From: Clostridia bacterium
GTDB taxonomy: Bacteria > Bacillota_A > Clostridia > Oscillospirales > CAG-272
Length of the DNA: 26,146 nt
NCBI GenBank assembly: GCA_017632155.1
Contig: JAGBRZ010000061.1
Location: 1-26,146 of the forward strand
Direction of reading: 5' to 3'
In this document: positions 7,944 to 15,655 of the stretch, piece after piece
Layout: the number at the start of each line of letters is the position of its first letter
Numbering within the stretch: the stretch's first letter is position 1
Made by a program: the position numbers and the translations under genes
The notes under the pieces: generated by a model
The model's database searches: none
The model's input: the letters and a program-made list of their open reading frames with translations, nothing else
Told to the model about the DNA's origin: nothing

Positions 7944-8747
7944 ATGGATAACAGAAATAATTATAAACAGGGACGCCGTCCGATCAAGCGTGAGGGCGAT
8001 GCCACTCGCGAGGTCGCCGAGGGCATCGTTTACGGCAGAAATCAAGTGCGCGAGCTTCTCAAGACAGACCGCGCGGTAGATAAGATCTATCTCCGCAAGG
8101 GTGACCGCGAGGGTTCCGTGCTGCAGATAATCGCAATGGCATCCGAAAAGGGAATTCCGATAGTAGACGTGGAGAGGGAGAAGCTTGATTCTCTTTGCGG
8201 CTACGGAAACCATCAGGGCGTTGCTGCAATGGCTGCGGAAAAGGAATATTGCGAGATCGCGGATATTCTTAAGATCGCAGAAGAGAGAGGGGAGGATCCC
8301 TTCATCGTCATTCTCGACGGTGTCGAAGATCCTTATAACCTCGGCGCGGTAGTCAGATGTGCCGAATGCGCAGGCGCTCACGGCGTTATCATCCCCAAAA
8401 GACGAGCGGCGGGACTCACACCCGCGGCGGCAAAATCCTCGGCGGGTGCGCTTGAGCATATGGCTGTTGCAAAGGTGGTCAATATCTCCGCTGCAATCGA
8501 GGAGCTTCAGGCGGCAGGCGTTTGGGTATATGCCGCAGAGGCAGACGGTGATGAGCTTTACGGCGTTGATATGAATCGCCCCGCAGCATTTGTTTTCGGA
8601 AGCGAGGGACGCGGCGTTTCGCGTCTGGTTTGCGAAAAGAGCGACTACAAGGTTTCGATCCCGATGTATGGAAAAGTAAACTCGATGAATGTTTCAACCG
8701 CTGCTGCTGTCGTGCTTACCGAAGCCGCAAGACAGAAGCATTCGTGA
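7944..8747 (+). CDS. rlmB: 23S rRNA 2'-O-methyltransferase, RlmB/TrmH (SpoU) family
   Basis: A 267-residue SPOUT methyltransferase that uses SAM; RlmB members methylate the ribose of G2251 in the 23S rRNA P-loop. An N-terminal substrate-binding domain (YGRNQVRELLK onward) is followed by the knotted catalytic domain with motif 1 DPYNLGAVVRCAECAG, motif 2 FVFGSEGRGVSRLV and motif 3 IPMYGKVNSMNVSTAAAV. The start at 7944 is chosen because GGAGAAA (7934-7940) lies just upstream; the in-frame TTG at 7932 overlaps that site. The first ~25 residues are rich in Asn, Arg and Lys and probably disordered. It lies 15 bases after mreB. The exact methylated nucleotide is inferred from the subfamily. Confidence 0.93.
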   Translation: MDNRNNYKQGRRPIKREGDATREVAEGIVYGRNQVRELLKTDRAVDKIYLRKGDREGSVLQIIAMASEKGIPIVDVEREKLDSLCGYGNHQGVAAMAAEKEYCEIADILKIAEERGEDPFIVILDGVEDPYNLGAVVRCAECAGAHGVIIPKRRAAGLTPAAAKSSAGALEHMAVAKVVNISAAIEELQAAGVWVYAAEADGDELYGVDMNRPAAFVFGSEGRGVSRLVCEKSDYKVSIPMYGKVNSMNVSTAAAVVLTEAARQKHS

Positions 8748-8769
8748 ATAAATTAAGGTGGATAAAAAT

Positions 8770-11142
8770 ATGGCAGACGATAACAAGAGAAACGCTTTAT
8801 TTTCGAAGCTTTTTGCAAAGGATAAGCCAAAGTCCGAGCCCGAGTCTAAGGGCGAGAATGCGACGCTTGACGAGCTTATGGCGTTTGATGCCGAAAATAC
8901 CGAAAGCTTGGAAACAGAAAATACTCCCATCGCTGATGACACTTCCCTTGAGGAGTGGTTTTCGGGCAATATGGATGATAACGGCGCAGTAGCTGACGAG
9001 GATATAACCGATGCTATCGCAGAGCTCTTCGGTGAAGATTTTGCTCCCGCAGAGGATGATACCGAGCTTCCTGTCCAAATGCTTGAGGAACTCCCCGAAC
9101 TTGAAGAGCTTCCCGAGCTTCCCGAAGAAGAATATGAAGAATCTGCACCTGCAGCGGAATATATCGAAGACCCCGTTTATGAGGAGCAGGGGGAGCTTCC
9201 CTCCGAGCTTGAATACGAGGAAGAAGAGATCAGCGAGGAGCCCACAGAGGCGCCGGAAGAGCCCCGTGTTGACGAAGATACCGCGACCCTTCTCACCGCA
9301 CTCGGATATTCCGATGCACAGTCGGGACAGCCTCATCATCAGGTTGCACGCCCCGAAAAGAGAGAGCGCAAGACGGTTGATCTTTCACTTGCTTACGGCT
9401 ATGAGGGCAAGGAATATATGTCGCACGCACAAACCGCGGCAATTAAGAATACATACGCAAGAAACAGATTCAGTATGCTTATCCGTCTTGGCGGAACATT
9501 GCTGTTCACCATTCTGCTCTTTGTTTACGATGCTTTCGGCAAGAGCTTTGGCGGAGCGCTTGATGCAACCGTTTATCCCGTTGTAAACATTATGATCTCG
9601 CTCCAGCTTTTGCTGATCACCGCTGCATTTTCGTTCAAGCAGATCATTGCGGGCATCAACGGAATTTTTAAAGCCGAGCCGATAGTTCACTCCGTCAGCG
9701 CGACAGCACTTGTGCTCACCGTGCTTTATGACATCGTGATCGCAATCGTTGCGCCCGAAACATTTACACTCTATAATTTCCCCGCAGCAATTTGTCTGCT
9801 TCTTTCCGTGTTTCACGATTACTTGGTGCTCGAGCGTGAAACTTACGTTTTCGATCGCCTTTCATCTTGGCAGAGCGTTGCTACTCTTGAGCGCATAGAT
9901 GCTGCTGATCTTGCCGCAGAGCTCGGCGAGGGAAGAGTGGGAGAAACCGAAAACAGGATCGGTCAGGCGTTCCGTCTGCGCCGCGGTGAGTTTGCGGAGA
10001 ATTATTTCCGTCACATCAACCGTCGCCATCCCCTGAACAAGATCCTCAATTTCATCATCGCGCCGGTCATCGCGCTTTCGCTTGTCATCTTTATCATTTC
10101 GCTTGCATCTGATAAAACAGCGCTTGAAGCATTCAATATTATGCTGACCGTAAATCTTTTTGCACTACCCTCGTTTATGCTCATTTCCATGAGCTATCCC
10201 TTCTACACTCTCGTATCGAAAAATCTCAACGCCGATTCGGTTATTTTCAGTGAATCCGACGTGAGCGAGTATAAGAAGGTTGATACCGTAGTATTTGAAG
10301 AGGCGGATCTCTTTGATGATTCATCTCTCACAATCAACCGCATTTCCGTATGCGACAAGAACCGTATGCAAGATGTGTTTGATATTATGTGCGGAGTTTC
10401 TGCGCTTTACGATCGCATTGGCGGACGCATTGCAAGCGCCTTCCGCGATTCAACTGCAGAGGGCGACATCCCCACGGATATTTCTGTTGTCAGCGTTGAT
10501 GACGGAGGTTTTGAAGGTTATGCGGACGGTAGATATTATACGGTAGGCTCAGATGCATACCTTACCTCCAAGGGAATCTCGGTTATGAGATATTACGACG
10601 ATAAGTATATCGCCTCCAATCCCGGCGGAGTGGTTCTTCATATCGCTGTTGACGGAACGGAAGTCTTTAAGCTCTATCTTACTTACAGAATTTCCGATAA
10701 TATGCTTTCTGTCATCAACGAGCTTGCCCTTGCAAAGACAAGGATCGTTATGCGCACCGTTGACCCCAACATCAATCTTGATTTGATCCTCCGAATGCTG
10801 ACAAGCACCTTTGACGGCAAGCTTACCCTTGTCCGCAAGCCTTACGATGAAAATGCAGAAGCGACATCATCAAGAGATGATTCCACTGTCGAGGGCGGCG
10901 TTGTTGTAAACGGCGAGGTGCCCGAGGCTATACTTGACGTTGTCAAGGCTTGCAAGCTTTACGGAGCATATTCGAAGCTGAATTTCCACACGAGCATCAT
11001 CCTCTTCGGTGCGGGCGCTCTGCTTTCGGTATTCCTCGGAATCATCGGCGCACTTGCGGGAATTTCATCGCTTTATATAGTTCTGTTCCAGATCATTTCA
11101 GTCATTCCGAGCATTATTCTCTCCAATCTGATTCTTAAATAA
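8770..11142 (+). CDS. P1B-type ATPase-like membrane protein with lost catalytic residues
   Basis: A 790-residue protein. Residues 1-~200 are very acidic and Pro/Glu-rich, probably disordered. Eight membrane helices follow at about 235-255, 267-290, 304-330, 334-355, 426-446, 454-480, 738-763 and 767-789, which is the layout of heavy-metal (P1B) ATPases. KKVDTVVFEEADLFD (Asp505 onward) aligns with the KVDTVVFDKTGTLT region, but Glu510 replaces the phosphorylated Asp and no TGT follows. The CPC-type site in the sixth helix reads ALPS (465-468). The loop between helices 4 and 5 is only ~70 residues, with no TGE motif. YTVGSDAYLTSKGI (590-603), VVLHIAVDG and TRIVMRTVD (657-665) resemble N- and P-domain segments; GDGxNDxP is absent. 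Start at 8770: AAGGTGG lies upstream. It cannot pump ions by the normal cycle; function unknown. Confidence 0.75.
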   Translation: MADDNKRNALFSKLFAKDKPKSEPESKGENATLDELMAFDAENTESLETENTPIADDTSLEEWFSGNMDDNGAVADEDITDAIAELFGEDFAPAEDDTELPVQMLEELPELEELPELPEEEYEESAPAAEYIEDPVYEEQGELPSELEYEEEEISEEPTEAPEEPRVDEDTATLLTALGYSDAQSGQPHHQVARPEKRERKTVDLSLAYGYEGKEYMSHAQTAAIKNTYARNRFSMLIRLGGTLLFTILLFVYDAFGKSFGGALDATVYPVVNIMISLQLLLITAAFSFKQIIAGINGIFKAEPIVHSVSATALVLTVLYDIVIAIVAPETFTLYNFPAAICLLLSVFHDYLVLERETYVFDRLSSWQSVATLERIDAADLAAELGEGRVGETENRIGQAFRLRRGEFAENYFRHINRRHPLNKILNFIIAPVIALSLVIFIISLASDKTALEAFNIMLTVNLFALPSFMLISMSYPFYTLVSKNLNADSVIFSESDVSEYKKVDTVVFEEADLFDDSSLTINRISVCDKNRMQDVFDIMCGVSALYDRIGGRIASAFRDSTAEGDIPTDISVVSVDDGGFEGYADGRYYTVGSDAYLTSKGISVMRYYDDKYIASNPGGVVLHIAVDGTEVFKLYLTYRISDNMLSVINELALAKTRIVMRTVDPNINLDLILRMLTSTFDGKLTLVRKPYDENAEATSSRDDSTVEGGVVVNGEVPEAILDVVKACKLYGAYSKLNFHTSIILFGAGALLSVFLGIIGALAGISSLYIVLFQIISVIPSIILSNLILK

Positions 11143-11152
11143 GGAAAATAAA

Positions 11153-13000
11153 ATGTACGATTCATCACTTTTGCGCTCTGTCCAAAAGCCCGGAAGATAT
11201 TCGGGCGGCGAATACGGACAGATTATAAAGGACAAGGAGCAAGTCAAAGCGCGTTTTGCCTTTTGCTTCCCCGATTCCTATGAGATAGGAATGTCCAACC
11301 TTGGTATGAGAATCCTTTACGGCGTTCTCAACCAAAGCGAGGATGTCTGGTGCGAGCGTGTGTTTGCTCCCTGGCAAGATATGACAGCCAAGCTTCGCGA
11401 GAAGAATATTCTTCTGACCGCGCACGAAAGCGGCGACAACGTCCGCGATTTCGATTTTCTTGGCTTCACTCTCCAGTATGAGATGTGCTACACCAACATT
11501 CTCAACGTCCTCGAGCTTTCGGGAATCCCGCTTAAGGCTGAGGATAGAGGGGAAGAGTTCCCCATCGTTATCGGCGGCGGTCCCTGCGCGGTCAATCCCG
11601 AACCCATCGCGGAGTTCTTTGACCTTTTCAACATCGGAGAGGGCGAAGAAATGCTTCCCGAGATCGTTGCTCTTTATGTCAAAATGAAGGAAGCCGGCGC
11701 AACCAAGCGTGAATTCCTTCTTGAAGCCGCACGCACCATTTCGGGTGTTTACGTTCCCTCGCTTTATGACGTTGAGTATAACGAGGACGGAACCGTCAAG
11801 TCTTATAAACCCAACGCAGAGGGTGTTCCCACAAGCGTCAAGAAGCGCATTGTTGAGAACCTTGACACGATGTATTTCCCCGAGGCGGTTGTTATGCCAT
11901 ATCTCGAGACGGTTCAGGACAGAATTATGCTCGAGGTCTTCCGCGGATGCATTCGCGGATGCCGTTTCTGCCAGGCGGGAATGATCTACCGTCCCGTCCG
12001 CGAAAAATCCCCCGAAACTCTGCTTCGTCAGGCAAAATGCATCTACGAAGCAACGGGTTATGAGGAAATTTCGCTCACTTCGCTTTCAATTTCCGATTAT
12101 ACCAAGCTCCCCGAGCTTACGGATGGTCTTATCGAATGGACGAATGAGAAGAAGGTAAACCTCTCTCTCCCCTCGCTCCGTATCGACTCCTTCACAAAGG
12201 AATTGATGGAAAAGGTCGCGTCGGTACGCGCATCTTCGATCACCTTTGCACCCGAGGCGGGCACGCAGAGACTCCGCGACGTTATCAATAAAAACGTCAC
12301 CGAGGAGGATCTTATGCGCTCGGCTTCGATCGCGTTCGGATCGGGCAAGGAGCAGGTCAAGCTCTACTTTATGAACGGACTTCCCACCGAGACCGACGAG
12401 GATATCGAGGGAATTGCGAAGCTCGCGAAGGCGACCATCGAGCAGTTCTATGCTACTCCGGGTCACAGCCGCCGCGCGCCGGGCGTAACCGTCAGTGTTT
12501 CCTGCTTCGTACCCAAGCCCTTCACCCCCTTCCAGTGGGAGGCGCAAGATACGGTTGACGAGCTTGCCCGCAAGCAGCAGCATCTTCGCACTTGCATCAC
12601 CGACCGCAAGATCAAGTACCACCACCACGATGCCCGCGTTTCGCATATCGAAGCGGTTCTCGCTCTCGGCGACCGCAGACTCTCAAAGGCACTTTTGCTC
12701 GCTCACGAGCGCGGATTCGGCTTTGATGCGTGGGATGAATATTTCGATGCCGAGGCTTGGATGAAGGTCTTTGCCGATTCGGGCATTGATACCGCATTTT
12801 ATGCAAACCGCCGCCGCGCGGACGATGAAGTTCTCCCTTGGGACATCATCGACGTCGGCGTTACAAAGGAATTCCTCCTTCGCGAAAAGAAGAAGGCATA
12901 TGAAGAAAAGACCACGCCCTCCTGCCGAGAGCAGTGCTCGGGTTGCGGCGCAAACTGTCTGGGAGGTAAGGATACATGCTGTCCGAATTCAAGAAAATAA
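11153..13000 (+). CDS. B12-binding-domain radical SAM protein, TIGR03960 family
   Basis: A 615-residue radical SAM protein. An N-terminal cobalamin-binding-like domain (FPDSYEIGMSNLGMRILY, later VIGGGPCAVNPEPIAEFFD, GEGEE) precedes the radical SAM core, where GCIRGCRFC (Cys266, Cys270, Cys273) is the CxxxCxxC that binds the [4Fe-4S] cluster. Family members occur widely in Firmicutes and are almost always followed by a TIGR03936/DUF2344 gene, as here; the reaction is not settled. The C-terminal tail is rich in Cys (CREQCSGCGANCLGG..CC) and may bind a second cluster or metal. AAGGAAAA sits just before the start, ten bases after the previous gene. The last 25 bases overlap the partner gene. Confidence 0.94.
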   Translation: MYDSSLLRSVQKPGRYSGGEYGQIIKDKEQVKARFAFCFPDSYEIGMSNLGMRILYGVLNQSEDVWCERVFAPWQDMTAKLREKNILLTAHESGDNVRDFDFLGFTLQYEMCYTNILNVLELSGIPLKAEDRGEEFPIVIGGGPCAVNPEPIAEFFDLFNIGEGEEMLPEIVALYVKMKEAGATKREFLLEAARTISGVYVPSLYDVEYNEDGTVKSYKPNAEGVPTSVKKRIVENLDTMYFPEAVVMPYLETVQDRIMLEVFRGCIRGCRFCQAGMIYRPVREKSPETLLRQAKCIYEATGYEEISLTSLSISDYTKLPELTDGLIEWTNEKKVNLSLPSLRIDSFTKELMEKVASVRASSITFAPEAGTQRLRDVINKNVTEEDLMRSASIAFGSGKEQVKLYFMNGLPTETDEDIEGIAKLAKATIEQFYATPGHSRRAPGVTVSVSCFVPKPFTPFQWEAQDTVDELARKQQHLRTCITDRKIKYHHHDARVSHIEAVLALGDRRLSKALLLAHERGFGFDAWDEYFDAEAWMKVFADSGIDTAFYANRRRADDEVLPWDIIDVGVTKEFLLREKKKAYEEKTTPSCREQCSGCGANCLGGKDTCCPNSRK

Positions 13001-13683
13001 GCGAATATCCGACCCTCGAAACTCCCGTGACGATACGCCTCGGATTTTACAAAAAAGGCGCGCTTCAGTATATTTCCCATCTTGATCTTCAGCGCACATT
13101 CCAGCGCATTCTCAGCCGCGCGGAGCTTCCGCTTTGGTATACTCAGGGATTTAATCCCCACCCGAAGCTCGTTTTCGGACTTCCGCTTCCGATAGGATGC
13201 GAGAGCGTTTGCGAGATGGCGGATATCAAGCTCGTTCGCGATATGCCCGAAGAAGATATTCTCGCCCGCCTGCACAAGGCAACGGTCGACGATCTCGATT
13301 TCTTCGCTTGCTATCCCGCAGAGCGCAAGTTTGCAGACATAGACGGCGCACTTTACGAGTATAATATCGATTGTGACGTAGATGACGAGATGCTTGAAAA
13401 GATCGATCGCGTTCTTTCAAACTCGCCGCTGACGGTTCTCAAGCATACCAAATCGGGCGATAAAGAAGTTGATATTTTCCCGCTTATCAAGAGCTTTGAG
13501 CTTGAAAAGTGCGAGGGCGGACTCAAGATCACCGCACTCCTCGCTGCGGGAAGCAACCAAAACCTCAGCCCCGAATATCTGCTTGAAGCGCTCCGCAAGC
13601 GCCTCATCTTCCTTCGCGAGGAAGAGAATTATTCGATCAAGCGCCTTTCGATCCACGACGCAAAGGGGAAAATATTCAAGTAA
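12976..13683 (+). CDS. TIGR03936 family (DUF2344) radical-SAM-associated protein
   Basis: A 235-residue protein with the family opening segment RLGFYKKGALQYISHLDLQR, followed by RAELPLWYTQGFNPHPKLVFGLPLPIGCES. It has no radical SAM motif itself; the family is defined as the partner of TIGR03960 proteins, either as a neighbour or as a fused domain. The start at 12976 is supported by GGGAGG at 12961-12966 and overlaps the partner gene by 25 bases, implying coupled translation and a joint function. In many Firmicutes the pair precedes rng and the rplU-rpmA ribosomal genes; here an XRE regulator follows instead. The biochemical role is unknown. Confidence 0.92.
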   Translation: MLSEFKKISEYPTLETPVTIRLGFYKKGALQYISHLDLQRTFQRILSRAELPLWYTQGFNPHPKLVFGLPLPIGCESVCEMADIKLVRDMPEEDILARLHKATVDDLDFFACYPAERKFADIDGALYEYNIDCDVDDEMLEKIDRVLSNSPLTVLKHTKSGDKEVDIFPLIKSFELEKCEGGLKITALLAAGSNQNLSPEYLLEALRKRLIFLREEENYSIKRLSIHDAKGKIFK

Positions 13684-13702
13684 ACATAGAAAGGAGAACG
13701 GT

Positions 13703-14338
13703 ATGGATATCACAGAGATCAGGCAGAACATTGCCGTCAACATTTCGGCAATGCGCAACGCTGCGGGGCTTACCCAAGCGCAGTTTGCCGAAAAGCTCAA
13801 CTATACCGATAAAGCGATCTCAAAATGGGAACGCGGAGAATCGGTGCCCGATATAGCCGTTCTTTGGAAGATAGCCGATATGTTCGGCGTAACGGTCGAT
13901 TGGCTGATAACCGATCACGGTTCGTCCGAACCCACTCCCGATGCCGAAGCCGTAAAGGCAGGGCAGCGAAATCGACTTCTCATTTCGCTCCTCTCGTCCG
14001 TCGGCGTGTGGTTTATCGCAACGATAGTATTTATCGTGATGCAAAGCCTTGGAGCAGAGCACGTTTGGATGCCATTTATGTGGGCGGTTCCCGCCACTTG
14101 CATCGACTTGCTTGTTTTCAACGCCATTTGGGGTAAGTACAAGCTTAATTTCCTGTTTATCTCTCTGATAATCTGGACGATCATCGGAGCGACCTACATC
14201 ACTATTGCGAATTGGTCGCTGTGGTATATCTTCCTTTTTGGCGCACCGCTCCAGGTTGCAACGATCTTCTGGTCACAGATAAAGATCATTATAAATCCTA
14301 AAAAGAAAACTGAAAATACCGCCGAAAATGCGGAATAA
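13703..14338 (+). CDS. XRE-family HTH regulator with a four-helix membrane domain
   Basis: A 211-residue protein. Residues 4-65 are a Cro/C1-type helix-turn-helix (AGLTQAQFAEKLNYTDKAISKWERGESVPDIAVL), which binds DNA. After a short linker come four hydrophobic segments (about 93-117, 121-145, 151-172, 174-200) and a short charged tail. This makes it a membrane-tethered one-component regulator, a common architecture in Clostridia, often sensing envelope or drug stress. AAGGAG at 13691-13696 sets the start. It lies 19 bases after the radical-SAM partner gene and may be the operon's last member. Its target is not apparent; the operon promoter or the next genes are candidates. Confidence 0.88.
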   Translation: MDITEIRQNIAVNISAMRNAAGLTQAQFAEKLNYTDKAISKWERGESVPDIAVLWKIADMFGVTVDWLITDHGSSEPTPDAEAVKAGQRNRLLISLLSSVGVWFIATIVFIVMQSLGAEHVWMPFMWAVPATCIDLLVFNAIWGKYKLNFLFISLIIWTIIGATYITIANWSLWYIFLFGAPLQVATIFWSQIKIIINPKKKTENTAENAE

Positions 14339-14343
14339 AACAA

Positions 14344-14368
14344 TGCCGCAAGTTTTTTACTTGCGGCA
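14344..14368 (+). terminator. Hairpin after the XRE gene, weak terminator
   Basis: TGCCGCAAGT (14344-14353) pairs perfectly with 14359-14368, with a TTTTT loop. The tail is AAAATTTT, so the U-tract is short and displaced. It starts five bases after the XRE stop and ends 20 bases before the PHP start, so it likely lowers but may not end read-through. I saw no separate promoter for the PHP gene. Confidence 0.55.
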
Positions 14369-14388
14369 AAAATTTTGGAGGAATCAAA

Positions 14389-15399
14389 ATGAAAAAGTAT
14401 CTTCTGCCCGAATCGGGTAATTTCTACAAGGCAAATCTTCATTGTCACACCGTACTGTCGGACGGATGTCTGACTCCCGAGGAGGTTAAGGAGCTCTATA
14501 AAAATGCGGGATATTCGGTAGTTGCCTACACCGACCACGATATTCTTATCCCCCACCACGCCGAGCTTTCGGACGATGAATTTCTCGCCCTCAACGGTTG
14601 GGAGATCACGTTTACCGAGCCCGAAGTTGATCCTATCCGCAACGTTAAGCGCGTTTGCCATATGTGCTTTATCGCAAAAGATCCCGATAACGTAAAGCAG
14701 GTGTGCTGGTTCCACCGCAAGCATTTCAACAAGAACGAGGACAAAGCAAACTGCGCCGACGAGCCCGAGTTCAAGCCCGAATACACGCCCGAGTCGATCA
14801 ACGAGTGCATCGCGCGTGTAAAAAAGGCGGGATTTTTCGTTACATACAATCACCCCACTTGGTCGCAGGAGGACTATACTCGCTATACCAAGTATCACGG
14901 TATGGATGCTATGGAGATCTGCAACTTCGGTTGCGTAGCAATCGGACATCCCGAGCAGAATGACCGCGTATACGACGATATGCTTCTCGCGGGTGATCGC
15001 ATCGGCTGCCTTGGCACCGACGATAACCACAACAAGCACCCGGGCGATATCACTTGGGACTCCTTCGGCGCGTGGACCTGTATCAAGGCTGATAAGCTTG
15101 ATTATAAGTCGATCACCGATGCAATGGCAAACGGCAATTATTATGCTTCCCAGGGTCCCGATTTTTCCGAGATCAGCTATGAGGACGGCAAGGTGACCGT
15201 TAAGACCTCCCCTGTTGCCACTATCGCATTCAGCACAGGCTCGCGCCACGCAGGTTACTTTGGAAATGCCGACGGCACACCCATCACAGAGGCAACCTTC
15301 GAGCTTAAAGAAACCGATAACTACGTCCGCGTAACCATCCGCGATGAAAAGGGCAAGCCCGCACACTCGAGAGCTTACTTCCTTGACGAGCTGAAATAA
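14389..15399 (+). CDS. PHP-domain phosphoesterase
   Basis: A 336-residue PHP-domain protein, a family of metal-dependent phosphoesterases. Metal ligands are visible: LHCHTVLSDG (His18, His20, Asp25), YTDHD (His50), GWE (Glu72), TYNHPTW, and GTDDNHNKH. The C-terminal quarter is beta-rich and may be a small accessory domain. The length is near that of stand-alone PHP proteins that act on small phosphorylated metabolites or nucleotides; it has no polymerase or HisK-type extra domain. GGAGGA at 14377-14382 supports the start. It stands between a regulator and a transporter, separated from both by hairpins, so the neighbours do not define its substrate. Confidence 0.87.
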   Translation: MKKYLLPESGNFYKANLHCHTVLSDGCLTPEEVKELYKNAGYSVVAYTDHDILIPHHAELSDDEFLALNGWEITFTEPEVDPIRNVKRVCHMCFIAKDPDNVKQVCWFHRKHFNKNEDKANCADEPEFKPEYTPESINECIARVKKAGFFVTYNHPTWSQEDYTRYTKYHGMDAMEICNFGCVAIGHPEQNDRVYDDMLLAGDRIGCLGTDDNHNKHPGDITWDSFGAWTCIKADKLDYKSITDAMANGNYYASQGPDFSEISYEDGKVTVKTSPVATIAFSTGSRHAGYFGNADGTPITEATFELKETDNYVRVTIRDEKGKPAHSRAYFLDELK

Positions 15400-15400
15400 T

Positions 15401-15573
15401 TTTTGAAAGTTTTGATCAAACTTTTTCAAAAGTTTGCGGTTTCTTAAGGCGGAGCCTTAAGTCGCCCTCCGCAGAGGGCGAAATACTCAATATTGCGCTT
15501 CAAACCGGCGGCGCCCCGCCGACGGTTTGAACAATAGAAGAGCCTCGCCCTTCAGCGCGAGGTTCTTCTATTG
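15401..15573. repeat. Cluster of five consecutive hairpins
   Basis: This 256-base gap holds no gene but five stem-loops in a row: (1) 15401-15431, AT-rich with a bulge, competing with 15417-15424/15429-15436; (2) 15443-15450/15454-15461; (3) 15463-15469/15474-15480; (4) 15499-15507/15523-15531 plus an inner 4-bp stem; (5) 15532-15548/15557-15573, 17 bp with one G-U. The first can end the PHP transcript. The others are far more structure than a terminator needs and look like a composite intergenic element or a structured RNA. The MFS promoter begins 22 bases after it. Confidence 0.75.
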
Positions 15574-15594
15574 TTACCGATATATATAAACCTA

Positions 15595-15623
15595 TTGCAA
15601 AAGAATTGCTTTTGTGATATAAT
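15595..15623 (+). promoter_or_regulatory. Sigma-A promoter of the MFS gene
   Basis: TTGCAA (15595-15600), a 17-base spacer and TATAAT (15618-15623). The start site is expected near 15630, giving a short leader before the ATG at 15656. Confidence 0.78.
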
Positions 15624-15655
15624 TATCAAAATAATCTTCAAAGGATTAATCATCA

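Noticed and set aside
14194..15429. A 411-codon minus-strand frame opposite the PHP gene
   Set aside because: It runs into the membrane domain of the XRE gene and the hairpin cluster, and the PHP metal motifs define the true frame.
15532..15573. tRNA or other known structured RNA gene at the 17-bp hairpin
   Set aside because: It is a simple stem-loop without cloverleaf arms, T-loop or CCA context.
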